From Streptomyces sp. DT2A-34 (GTDB lineage: Bacteria > Actinomycetota > Actinomycetes > Streptomycetales > Streptomycetaceae), in assembly GCF_030499515.1 (NCBI RefSeq), contig NZ_JASTWJ010000002.1:1-64000 (forward strand): 64,000 bases of DNA. The letters run 5' to 3'. The position numbers and the translations under genes were made by a program. Positions 44,776 through 52,378 of this stretch are shown in pieces. Within the stretch, counting starts at the first letter, position 1. Each line of letters begins with the position of its first letter. The notes under the pieces are model-generated. The model saw only the letters and a program-made list of their open reading frames with translations. It made no database searches and had not been told where the DNA came from.

Positions 44776-45243
44776 TTTCAGGGGGAGGGTGAGGGCGTGC
44801 CCGACGGCGGACAGCAGGTGCGCGGGAGTGGTACTGGCGAGGAGTTGGCGTACGGCGTAGTCGAGTCGGTCGGCCTCCCGGTCGGCGTGCTCAGCCAGGG
44901 CTCGGTGGAGGGCCTCGCGTACGAAGCGTTCGGAGGTCAGGCCTGCGCGGCGGGCGTTCCGTTGCAGGGCGGTGTGAGCGGCGAGCGGGAAGGCGACGTT
45001 GAGCAGAACGCGGCCGTGGGCGTCCGGGTAGTGGGTGGTGATCACGTCGATGGGCAGCCGGGTGGTGAGGCGCTGGCGCAGGCGGTGGGCGGCGCGTTCG
45101 TCGGTTTTGGCGTGTGCGAGGGCCATGAGGCGGGTGGCGTTGTGGTTGGCGGCGAGCGGCCAGGCTTGGGCGGCGTGGCGGAGTTCGGCCGATGTCAGGG
45201 GCCGGGTCAGCGTGATTTCCAGGGCGTGGTGGGGCATCGTCAC
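44740..45243 (-). CDS. Ribbon-helix-helix-like plasmid protein, C-terminus altered by IS110
   Basis: A 167-aa protein. Residues about 85-120 (VAFPLAAHTALQRNARRAGL followed by TSERFVREALHRALAEH) fit a ribbon-helix-helix DNA-binding fold. The N-terminal 80 residues form a separate alpha/beta part. The last codons overlap the IS110 transposase 3' end (44740-44756), so the natural C-terminus was probably replaced by the insertion. GTG start overlaps the upstream stop by 4 nt. Confidence 0.65.
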   Translation of the reverse strand: MTMPHHALEITLTRPLTSAELRHAAQAWPLAANHNATRLMALAHAKTDERAAHRLRQRLTTRLPIDVITTHYPDAHGRVLLNVAFPLAAHTALQRNARRAGLTSERFVREALHRALAEHADREADRLDYAVRQLLASTTPAHLLSAVGHALTLPLKGLPNRDVKPLP

Positions 45244-46124
45244 TGGTTTCCGAGTTGGCGGCCCTCAGGGTGGGGCAGGCGGGTTCGGATGTGTGCTGCA
45301 TGCTGGAGGGGGTCGAAGGGCTGCCATTCGGCCAGGGCGAGGTCGGCGGCGCCGGGGGTGGCGTCATGTTGGGGGCAGCGTTGGGCGCGCCAGCGCAGTT
45401 GCTCGCGGTAGGGCAGGTGGCCCAGGTCGTAGACGGCCATCAGTACGTCGGGCAGGGCCAGTTGGCCGTGGCGGGGTCCGGTGGGCAGCAGTCTCCAGGT
45501 GCCGGCGGGTCCGGTGAGGGCGCGGATGGGGTGGGGGCAGCGGTGACGGTGGCGGGTCTGGGCCACGCAGCGGATGTGTTCGACGGCGTGCTTGGCGAGG
45601 TAGCGGCACAGCAGCAGCTGCACGATGGGACGCTCGGGGGTGTCGGGGTCGTCTGCCTGTCCGCATGCGGGGGTCGGGGCGGGGGTGATAGCGCCGGTGT
45701 CGGTCAGGCGGCGGGTGCGGACGGCGAGTTGGCGACGGATCGCCTCGAGGTAGGGGCTGGTCTGGCAGGTGGGGGTGCGGGCCGGGCAGAGGACGGCGTG
45801 CGGGATGCGGCACCAGGGGCTGTCGTCATCGTGCGGGTGGGCGATGCCGCTGCTGAGGTGCCAGCGGCAGGATTCGGGGACGTGAGCGGCGGTCAGTTCG
45901 GCGGGGTGTAGGGCGATGGGCCGCTGGTCGGCGCGCTGGTAGAGGTCGATGCGGTTGCCGCACTGGCGGCAGCGGCCGTTTTGGCCGTGGCGCAGCAGGC
46001 GGCTGGGGCTGTTTGCGGCCACTTGGAGGGGGCGGCGAGGATGCAGGAGACGTGGGCTGCCGTCCCAGTGGCAGCCGGTGGGGGTGTGGTTGGGGCACAT
46101 GGCGGGGACGGTGCCAGGCGGCAC
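45240..46124 (-). CDS. Zinc-binding hypothetical protein, DUF6083-like
   Basis: A 294-aa protein rich in Cys, His and Arg. The segment GRCRQCGNRIDLYQRADQRP, then ALHPAEL, RWHLSSGIAHP, WCRIPHAVLCPA, resembles the actinomycete family I know as DUF6083 (from memory). A second, His/Cys-containing half (CRYLAKHAVEHIRCVAQTRH) may form another metal site. Start is ambiguous: GTG at 46124 or ATG at 46100, neither with a strong ribosome binding site. Overlaps the downstream gene by 4 nt. Confidence 0.65.
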   Translation of the reverse strand: MPPGTVPAMCPNHTPTGCHWDGSPRLLHPRRPLQVAANSPSRLLRHGQNGRCRQCGNRIDLYQRADQRPIALHPAELTAAHVPESCRWHLSSGIAHPHDDDSPWCRIPHAVLCPARTPTCQTSPYLEAIRRQLAVRTRRLTDTGAITPAPTPACGQADDPDTPERPIVQLLLCRYLAKHAVEHIRCVAQTRHRHRCPHPIRALTGPAGTWRLLPTGPRHGQLALPDVLMAVYDLGHLPYREQLRWRAQRCPQHDATPGAADLALAEWQPFDPLQHAAHIRTRLPHPEGRQLGNQ

Positions 46125-46271
46125 TCGTCATCGGGCACATGGCGACTGTCGTGTCCCTCGACTGGCCCTACACCCTCGAACACACGAACCAGGTGACGGT
46201 CGCGCGTTCTATGGCTGCTTGCCGTTCGGGTGATTTCTTCGGTGCCGTACTCGGCGGGAAGGGGGCGGTCT

Positions 46272-46586
46272 TCAGACGTCCTGTGAACCCGGTGGGGTGT
46301 GGTTGCCACAGAGGGCACCGAGCAGTTCCTGGATGGGGACGTCGAAGGCGTGCGCGAGGGCGTGCCAGGTGGTGACGTTGCCGGCGGCACGGCCGTGTTC
46401 GAGGTCGATGAGGGTGCGCCGGGCCAGGCCGCTGCGTTCGGCGAGTTGGTCGAAGGTCCAGCCGCGTTCGTCCCTCAGGCGCGCCAGCGTTACGCGCAGG
46501 GCGGTGAGGTCGGGTTCGGGCTGCAAGATCGGCACCCCATCATCCGACGGTGCAGCCACCTGCCCTGTCAGTGCGAATTTCTGCAC
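46272..46586 (-). CDS. XRE-family repressor-like protein
   Basis: A 104-aa protein with a classic XRE helix-turn-helix: ALRVTLARLRDERGWTFDQL, AERSGLARRTLIDLEHGRA, then WHALAHAFDVPIQELL. It binds DNA as a dimer. It is divergent from the gene at 46712, and the shared region has short inverted repeats. The GTG start overlaps one of these, suggesting autoregulation. Confidence 0.8.
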   Translation of the reverse strand: MQKFALTGQVAAPSDDGVPILQPEPDLTALRVTLARLRDERGWTFDQLAERSGLARRTLIDLEHGRAAGNVTTWHALAHAFDVPIQELLGALCGNHTPPGSQDV

Positions 46587-46711
46587 TTTCGGCTCTGTGG
46601 GAGGGTGCGGTTTGCGGTGTGGGAATCTGCACTACTGTGCGTCCGTCTCAGGTGCCTCCGATGGAGCGCACCGGCCACGGTCGCGCTGAACGACAGGAGG
46701 GCAGCCAGCCG
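46568..46711. promoter_or_regulatory. Divergent regulatory region of the XRE gene
   Basis: AGTGC-N8-GCACT lies at 46570-46587, overlapping the XRE start, and a second CTGCACT occurs at 46627-46633 followed by GTGC. These are candidate XRE operators serving both directions. Confidence 0.4.
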
Positions 46712-47779
46712 ATGAGGCTTGCCGGTGGGCACGTCGCAGTGCGGCGTATCTGGACGGTGGAACTGCGTTCACGGGCAGGTGGGCCAAGTCTTGTCTGTGC
46801 CCACTGCACCGCGCACACCTCTCCCCTCAGGGCTGCGTCCGCGAGGTCCGCCGTCCTGGCGCATCTGGCCTGTCATGCCAGCACCGATGTGCTGCCGGGA
46901 CATCTGCGGACCTGCCAGTGCCGGGAAAGAGGGTGCTCATGGCATCCGCGTCACCGCGGTTGCGCCGGCCCCGTTCTGCTTGCCCTCACCCGCGACCACA
47001 GCGGCCGCACATGGCGGCTGGCTGATGCCTGCGCCGCTTGCGCGGCTGCAACCAGTCACACTGCCATCGTGCCGGACACGGTCCTTGGGACACGCAGGCT
47101 TCGGCCTTCCAACTGCGCGTCGGCCCCCACACCCGTCAGGCCGCGGCCAGCGGCATCCCAAGAGCGGCTGCGTGTACAGGAGATGCTGACCTACCTGGCC
47201 ACTGCACTGCCCAGGTTCACCTCTCCCGCCGCCCGACTGCTCGCCCTGCAGTGCGCCCTGCGCGCCGATGCCCTCGGGCACCTGCGGGTGCCGCACGGCC
47301 TGCTGCGGGGCATGCGGTTGTACGGGTGCAGAGAACTGTGGCAGGAACTGGCTCAGGCCCACTGGCTCGACCTGCCCGATCTCAAATCGGCGCCGGTGGA
47401 GGTGCAACTGCGCGATGCCACGCTCCTGGACCAGGTGCCCGGTCGCCGCACACGCCGCCACGCCGCTCACTGGGCCCTGCACCCCGCGCCATTGGCCTTG
47501 CCGGCCACCGCACCGCCAGCCATGCGTCTGACGGCACTCGTGCTCGCTGCTCACACCTGCGCTCATGACCACCGCGGCGTCGACATGGACATCCTTGCCC
47601 GCCTGTGTGGGCACTCCCCCCAGCAGACCGCGGACATGCTCGACCAACTCGTGCGCATCCGCACGCTGTCCACCTGGCGCTGCAACCGCGATTCCAACGA
47701 AGTGTTCTGGCAACTGCAGCCGCAGGCACCAACTCGGCCCGCCGCACTGCCTCGCCGGGACAGAACACCGCAGCGCTGA
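46712..47779 (+). CDS. Cys/His-rich hypothetical protein with winged-helix-like C-terminus
   Basis: A 355-aa protein. The N-terminal 110 residues hold probable zinc knuckles (VCAHCTAHTSP, LACHASTD, CQCRERGCSWHPRHRGC, ACAACAAATSH). The C-terminal half is helical with MDILARLCGHSPQQTADML, like a winged helix. ATG with GGAGGG nine bases upstream. The in-frame start at 46550 would overlap the operators and is rejected. Divergent from and probably controlled by the XRE protein. Similar proteins are frequent on Streptomyces plasmids, but I cannot name the family. Confidence 0.65.
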   Translation: MRLAGGHVAVRRIWTVELRSRAGGPSLVCAHCTAHTSPLRAASARSAVLAHLACHASTDVLPGHLRTCQCRERGCSWHPRHRGCAGPVLLALTRDHSGRTWRLADACAACAAATSHTAIVPDTVLGTRRLRPSNCASAPTPVRPRPAASQERLRVQEMLTYLATALPRFTSPAARLLALQCALRADALGHLRVPHGLLRGMRLYGCRELWQELAQAHWLDLPDLKSAPVEVQLRDATLLDQVPGRRTRRHAAHWALHPAPLALPATAPPAMRLTALVLAAHTCAHDHRGVDMDILARLCGHSPQQTADMLDQLVRIRTLSTWRCNRDSNEVFWQLQPQAPTRPAALPRRDRTPQR

Positions 47780-47971
47780 GACTGTCTCACGGCGAGAAGA
47801 CAGCACTGGGTAGGAACAACCGGCCCTGTTTGTCCGTACCATCTGTACGCCGAGGCATCTTGCGGCACTTGCGGCTCCCCGCCGGGCCGCCGATCCCTCG
47901 CCCAAGAGGGGCAGCACTCGCATGCGGTGCAGCCCCGCAGCACGGTCATTCGCCGAGGAAAGGTCAGCATC

Positions 47972-48604
47972 ATGCCTGAGTCAACGGCTCCCGCCACCGA
48001 ACTGACATCGCAGTACGTCGCCCAGGTGACCGGTGATCTCGAACGCAACGCCAAGGAGCAGGAACGTATCAGTGCGGAGCTCGCCTCCCTGCAGGAGCAG
48101 CTTGCCGCGCTGCAGCGCGACCACACTGTGCTGGTGAACATGCGGCAGGCGCTTGGCGTCACCGAAGCGCCGGTTCAGCCTGTGGCAGAGTCCGAAAGTG
48201 CCGCAGTGCCCGCTCCGCGGCGGAAGGCTGCTGCCGCGCGTGGCGGGAAGTCCAGGACGCGGAAGCCCACAGCCGCGCAGGGAAAGGCAGCAGTCAAGAA
48301 GTCCGCGGCTAAGGCGGAGGGCGCCACGAAGGCGGCCCAGCCCACCCTGGTCGAGCTCATTCGCCGCCACCTTGTCGAGCTGAAGGAACCGCGCTCAGCT
48401 GCGGAGATCTCTGCGGCGCTCGAGCAGACCCACCCTGAGCGTCAGATCGCGACCAAGGTCGTGCGGGTCACGCTCGAAGGGCTCGTGGCCAAGAGCCAGG
48501 CGGAGCGCACCAAGCAGGGCAGGTCCGTCTTCTACACCGCCCCTGCAACCGAGTCAGCGGGTGCGTCTGACGCCGACTCGCAGTCCGAAGAGGCTGACCT
48601 CTGA
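47972..48604 (+). CDS. Coiled-coil protein with Lys/Ala-rich linker and winged helix
   Basis: A 210-aa protein with three parts: an N-terminal coiled coil (about 15-60, NAKEQERISAELASLQEQLA), a histone H1-like Lys/Ala/Arg-rich linker (about 80-125), and a C-terminal winged helix (about 126-190, TLVELIRRHLVELKEPRSAA, ISAALEQTHPER, VRVTLEGLVAKSQAERT). ATG with GGAAAGG upstream. Likely binds DNA, perhaps as a nucleoid-type or plasmid maintenance protein. Convergent with the telomere-like pair, 34 nt from its end. Confidence 0.72.
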   Translation: MPESTAPATELTSQYVAQVTGDLERNAKEQERISAELASLQEQLAALQRDHTVLVNMRQALGVTEAPVQPVAESESAAVPAPRRKAAAARGGKSRTRKPTAAQGKAAVKKSAAKAEGATKAAQPTLVELIRRHLVELKEPRSAAEISAALEQTHPERQIATKVVRVTLEGLVAKSQAERTKQGRSVFYTAPATESAGASDADSQSEEADL

Positions 48605-48638
48605 AAGCCTATGCAGGGTGGCGCTGCCCCTCGCGCTG

Positions 48639-49358
48639 TCAGCGGGGGCGCCAGGTGCGGACCTCGAGGTGGATGATCTGAGCGTCCGGATGGATGCGTC
48701 CGGTCTCGACCAGCCACTGGTGCACGGCGGCGGTGACGTCGCCGCCCGCGGCATCCACGCGGCGGGCGAAGTCGGCGGCGTCGAAGCCGCCGGTCTGGGC
48801 GGAGCCGTAGGAGCGTTCCTCGGTGTGGTCGGCGCGCTGGATGACGTCGCGGCGGATGCCGGGTGAGTCGGTGCGGCTGCCGGAGGGGTGCATGTAGCCG
48901 GTCTTGGCTAGGCGGACGGTGAAGGCCAGGCGCAGGCCCAGGCGGGCGGCTTCGGCGATCAGGGGGCGCAGGCGGGCTGCGCCGGAGGCGATGGCCTGGG
49001 CGCTGACGCGGCCGGTGCCGGATCCGGCGGGGGTGATGAGGACGGCCTTGGTGCGGACCCGGGCGCGGGCGCCGGAGGCGGTGGTGCGTCGTTGGGTGTG
49101 GCGGGCTGCGATGGCGGTGAGTTCGGGCAGGTCGGTGATGCCGCCTGTCTCGACTGCGGCCAGGACCTGCTGGAGGGCGGGGACGAAGGCGGCGCCTTTG
49201 TTCTTGGTGTAGAACTGCGAGACCAGGGAGGGGTCGCGGTTGATGATGCAGGCGATGTCGCGTTTGGTGTAGCCGGCCTGCTGGAGCCGATTGGCCAGCT
49301 GTGCTGCCTCGTTCAACTCGCTCTGGCGTCCTGTCTGGTTGCGGCGGCGGGGCGGCAT
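48639..49358 (-). CDS. HTH protein in the position of a telomere terminal protein
   Basis: A 239-aa protein. The N-terminal HTH (LANRLQQAGYTKRDIACIIN, then PSLVSQFYTKNKG) is followed by RVRTKAVLITPAG and a C-terminal alpha/beta part ending IIHLEVRTWRPR. It directly follows, with a 1-nt overlap, a protein resembling telomere-associated proteins, the same order as tap-tpg operons of linear Streptomyces replicons, where Tpg is the priming terminal protein. Size and domain order (HTH then alpha/beta) fit, but sequence identity to Tpg is not evident, so the role is inferred from layout. Other possibility: a plasmid replication regulator. Confidence 0.6.
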   Translation of the reverse strand: MPPRRRNQTGRQSELNEAAQLANRLQQAGYTKRDIACIINRDPSLVSQFYTKNKGAAFVPALQQVLAAVETGGITDLPELTAIAARHTQRRTTASGARARVRTKAVLITPAGSGTGRVSAQAIASGAARLRPLIAEAARLGLRLAFTVRLAKTGYMHPSGSRTDSPGIRRDVIQRADHTEERSYGSAQTGGFDAADFARRVDAAGGDVTAAVHQWLVETGRIHPDAQIIHLEVRTWRPR

Positions 49359-51430
49359 CAGGCCTCCCGTTCCGTGGTGAGGGCCGCGCGTCCGGCATCG
49401 CGCAGTGTGAGGAGTTCTTCTTCGGCGGTGGGGGCGGTGACGGGGCCGGTGAGGTGGCCGCGCAGGAGGTAGTCGCCGGGCTGGTGGTGGTAGGGCCAGT
49501 TGTGGGGCTGGGTGAGGTAGAGGGCGTCGGTGCGGAAGGCGACGACGGTGCCGGGCGGGGTGTGCAGGGCTCCGGCGTGGGTGTCGTCGTCGCGGTGGCG
49601 CTGGTAGAGGAGGGCGGCGCGGGCGCCGGACCAGATCGCGGCGGCCCATTCGGGGTGGGCGTTGGGGTCGCGGGCGAAGCCGGTGGGCTTCTGCCAGGTG
49701 ATCAACTCGTCGTTGAAGCCGATGATTTCGGCGTCCGGCGGCACGTCGCGTTCCAGGCTGCGGGGGGTGGTGCCGGTGACCATGCGGGGGCGCTGGGCGA
49801 AGGCTCCGATGCCGTACAGGAGGATGGAGCGCACTGCTCGGGAGGCGAGGTGGGCGGCGCGGGCTTGCTGGGCGGCGCCGTGGAAGTGGGCCTGGGCGGA
49901 GAGGTTGGTCCAGGTCTCCTTGAGCTTTTTGGCCCAGTCGTCCAGGGGTTTGCCGTCGTCCCACAGGATGCCGTCGAGGATTTCGATCTTCCACGGCGTC
50001 AGGGGGTTGGTCAGGGCGGTGTGGATTTCTGGGCCGCCGGCCCAGGTGGTGAAGGTCGTGCCGGGTTCGGCCGGGTAGTGCCAGGCGCGGTCTCCGGGTG
50101 CGGGGGCCGGGAGGAGGCCGACGTGGTTCCAGGTGTCGGGGACGGTCACGCGGATCTGCCAGTGCCCGCACCCGTAAAGGGCGCGCATCTGCTCCTTCTG
50201 AGACCAGGCGGCGAAGGTGTGTGCGGTGATGCGGCGGGGGGTGCCGACCGGGGACTTCCAGGTGTGCTTGGCGTAGGCGAAAGTGCGGTCGTATTCGACG
50301 AGTTGGGGCAGCTGCTCCGGGACCCGGGGCGGGGTGATGAGTTCGTTGCGGCCCTGGCCTGCGGTGGCGTGCAGCAGGCCGCGTAGTTCTTCTGACAGCA
50401 CGGGGAAGCCGTCGGAGTACTGGCCGCGCTGCGGGATGGTGCGGGTCCACAGGTCGCGGCCGGTCTGGGAGGGGGAGCCCATGAGGACGGCGTCGTTCCA
50501 GTGGCGGCGCAGGGCCTGCCACAGCAGCACGAATGCGTCGCGGATCGTGTGCGGGTCGTCGCCGTCGATGTCGAACCACTCCCCCACCGAGCGGATCTCC
50601 ACGTGTTGCTCGCCTTTGTCGCGCTGGTAGCGGCCGACCGGGTTGCGGGCGTGGACGAAGTGTCCGGCCATGCGGTCGCGGCCGCGGCCGGTGTCGGTGC
50701 GCCAGCCGGGGGTGGGGGCGTTCAGCCAGGCGGAGACTGCGTCGCGCAGGTAGGGGTAGCGGCCGGTGTCGCGGTGCCAGGGGTCGCCGGCGGTGATGTA
50801 GATACGTTCCACGCCCTCGGGGATGGTGTGGAAGACGGCGGTGAGGATGTCTGCGGCCGACCGGTCGGCGAGGTCAAGGTGGTGGGTCTGGTTGCGGTGG
50901 ACCAGGACGCCGGTGGTGGTGTCCAGGAAGACGGTGGAGCGAGCCTGCTGGGTGAAGTTCGGCCGGGTGGAGGCGAGACCCGAGGTGTGGGAGAACCAGG
51001 CATCGCCGGTGCTGTCCGCGGGGATGGAGGGCAGATCCCGCGGCGTCTCGGAGGCTCCAGGCAGCTGCGGGGCCCTCGTCTCGGCCGGGTCCGGTCGTGG
51101 AACGCGGCTGGCGGAAGCAGTGGGCTGCGGCGGGCGCGGTGCGGATTCGGCGGTGGCCTGGGCGGCGGGCGGCGTAGGCGCCTGCGGCTGCGGGTCGTTC
51201 GCGGCCAGGCTGTCGGGGGCCAGGGCCGGGGCGAGAGCGACGATGTCGGCCACACCCAGTCCGGCCGCGGGGGCGATCCGCTCGGCCTTCGCCTTCTCGT
51301 AGGAGGCCAGCTGGATGATCCGCTTGTCACGGTCCGCTTCCTGCTTCGCCAGGGTGGCCCGGGTCTTCTTGATCTGGTCCCGCACGGCGCGCAGATCGGC
51401 AAGCGCGGTGCTGTAGCTCTGTGCGTCCAT
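49358..51430 (-). CDS. Telomere-associated-protein (Tap)-like protein with polymerase-like layout
   Basis: A 690-aa protein. A coiled coil (residues 8-50) and a Pro-rich linker (70-140) precede an RNase H-like start (STVFLDTTTGVLVH), and the C-terminal half has blocks spaced as in Tap proteins and protein-primed family B polymerases: WKIEILDGILWDDGKPLDDW (about 475-495), SRAVRSILLYGIGAFAQRPR (about 527-546, like the polymerase YG motif) and VVAFRTDALYLT (about 626-637, aligned with the DTDS block but with only one Asp). Polymerase activity is therefore doubtful. Tap recruits terminal protein to telomere overhangs. Assignment rests on remembered Tap sequence and on gene order. Confidence 0.6.
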   Translation of the reverse strand: MDAQSYSTALADLRAVRDQIKKTRATLAKQEADRDKRIIQLASYEKAKAERIAPAAGLGVADIVALAPALAPDSLAANDPQPQAPTPPAAQATAESAPRPPQPTASASRVPRPDPAETRAPQLPGASETPRDLPSIPADSTGDAWFSHTSGLASTRPNFTQQARSTVFLDTTTGVLVHRNQTHHLDLADRSAADILTAVFHTIPEGVERIYITAGDPWHRDTGRYPYLRDAVSAWLNAPTPGWRTDTGRGRDRMAGHFVHARNPVGRYQRDKGEQHVEIRSVGEWFDIDGDDPHTIRDAFVLLWQALRRHWNDAVLMGSPSQTGRDLWTRTIPQRGQYSDGFPVLSEELRGLLHATAGQGRNELITPPRVPEQLPQLVEYDRTFAYAKHTWKSPVGTPRRITAHTFAAWSQKEQMRALYGCGHWQIRVTVPDTWNHVGLLPAPAPGDRAWHYPAEPGTTFTTWAGGPEIHTALTNPLTPWKIEILDGILWDDGKPLDDWAKKLKETWTNLSAQAHFHGAAQQARAAHLASRAVRSILLYGIGAFAQRPRMVTGTTPRSLERDVPPDAEIIGFNDELITWQKPTGFARDPNAHPEWAAAIWSGARAALLYQRHRDDDTHAGALHTPPGTVVAFRTDALYLTQPHNWPYHHQPGDYLLRGHLTGPVTAPTAEEELLTLRDAGRAALTTEREA

Positions 51431-51453
51431 CGGGTGTTCCTTGTCCGGACCGT

Positions 51454-52053
51454 TCAGCGGGCGGTGGTGTGGGTGGTGACGTAGGCGATGGCCCCGCCCG
51501 AGTGGGAGGCGAGTCTGGTGCCCAGCAGTAGCTCGGCGAGCCGGCGGTCGCTGTCGAGGGTAGAAGTGATCGAGGTGTGGGGGGTGGTCAGGTCGGTGAC
51601 GTAGCCGGCCAGGCGGGCGTCAGGGAAGGCATGACGGCCCTCGGCGTTCTTCTCCCAGTGCTGGAGCCCGGTCAGCACCGCCACCACATAGCCGGACAAG
51701 GTGACCGGCAGCACTCCCCCGCCCGCGACGCTCGCCGCGTCGCACCGCCACCAGCCGCGCAGGGCCTTCAAAAGGCTGTCGGGAGCGAGGCCGGCGGCGA
51801 AGCCGATCCAGTCGCGGTCAGGATCGTCGGCAGGCTGGGCAGTGTCCACGCGCAAGACAGCGACCTCCTGGCTGTCCAGGTGGTGCAGGGGGGCGTCGCG
51901 GCGCGCGCTGAGGGCCTGCACGGCGCTGAGGGGGATCATGACGCGCACTCCGCGGCGGGAGAGGCCGGGGATCAGTCCGGCATGCACGAGGCGCCGGAAG
52001 GTCGTGACGGCGCAGCCGAGCTCTTCGGCCGCCTGCCCGGTCGTCAACAGCAT
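51454..52053 (-). CDS. MerR/excisionase-like HTH protein
   Basis: A 199-aa protein. The N-terminal HTH_17-type motif (TTGQAAEELGCAVTTFRRLV, HAGLIPGLSRRGVRVMIP) reads like an excisionase or MerR DNA-binding domain. The C-terminal part is alpha/beta of unknown fold. The ATG at 52053 is preferred over 52062 because AAGGGGG lies about ten bases before it and only one base before the other. It is 23 nt upstream of the Tap-like gene and may regulate it or help bind its DNA. Confidence 0.7.
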   Translation of the reverse strand: MLLTTGQAAEELGCAVTTFRRLVHAGLIPGLSRRGVRVMIPLSAVQALSARRDAPLHHLDSQEVAVLRVDTAQPADDPDRDWIGFAAGLAPDSLLKALRGWWRCDAASVAGGGVLPVTLSGYVVAVLTGLQHWEKNAEGRHAFPDARLAGYVTDLTTPHTSITSTLDSDRRLAELLLGTRLASHSGGAIAYVTTHTTAR

Positions 52054-52378
52054 CCGCACCATCCCCCTTGTTCATGCGAACTCTGATATCTGATTCGGAA
52101 TGTAAATTACTCAGTCAGTGAAAGGGCGTCAAACTCCCACCGTGGACGCTGGAGAACGCGCCCCTGGCAGGCCCCCGCCTCGATGGGGCGGCGGGCGTTG
52201 CGATCTGCGGACCGTGTTCTGGGTTCTACGGCGCATGCTCGGTGACCTGCGTCTGGTGGTCGTCAGGCTGCACCCTGGCAGACGCCTTGGGCGTGCTGAC
52301 CGCCCCCGGGCCGCCACCTGCCGTTTTCCGGCTCGTTGTGCCAGGTGTTCGCGGGCGTGGGGCAGATCGAGGTGCACA

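Noticed and set aside
48639..50579. 646-aa single minus-strand frame
   Set aside because: The true gene starts at 49358; the upstream extension is a shadow of the Tap-like gene.
49358..51430. Calling the 690-aa protein an active DNA polymerase
   Set aside because: The DTDS-equivalent block has only one acidic residue and no SLYPS motif is clear; a Tap-like binding role fits better.
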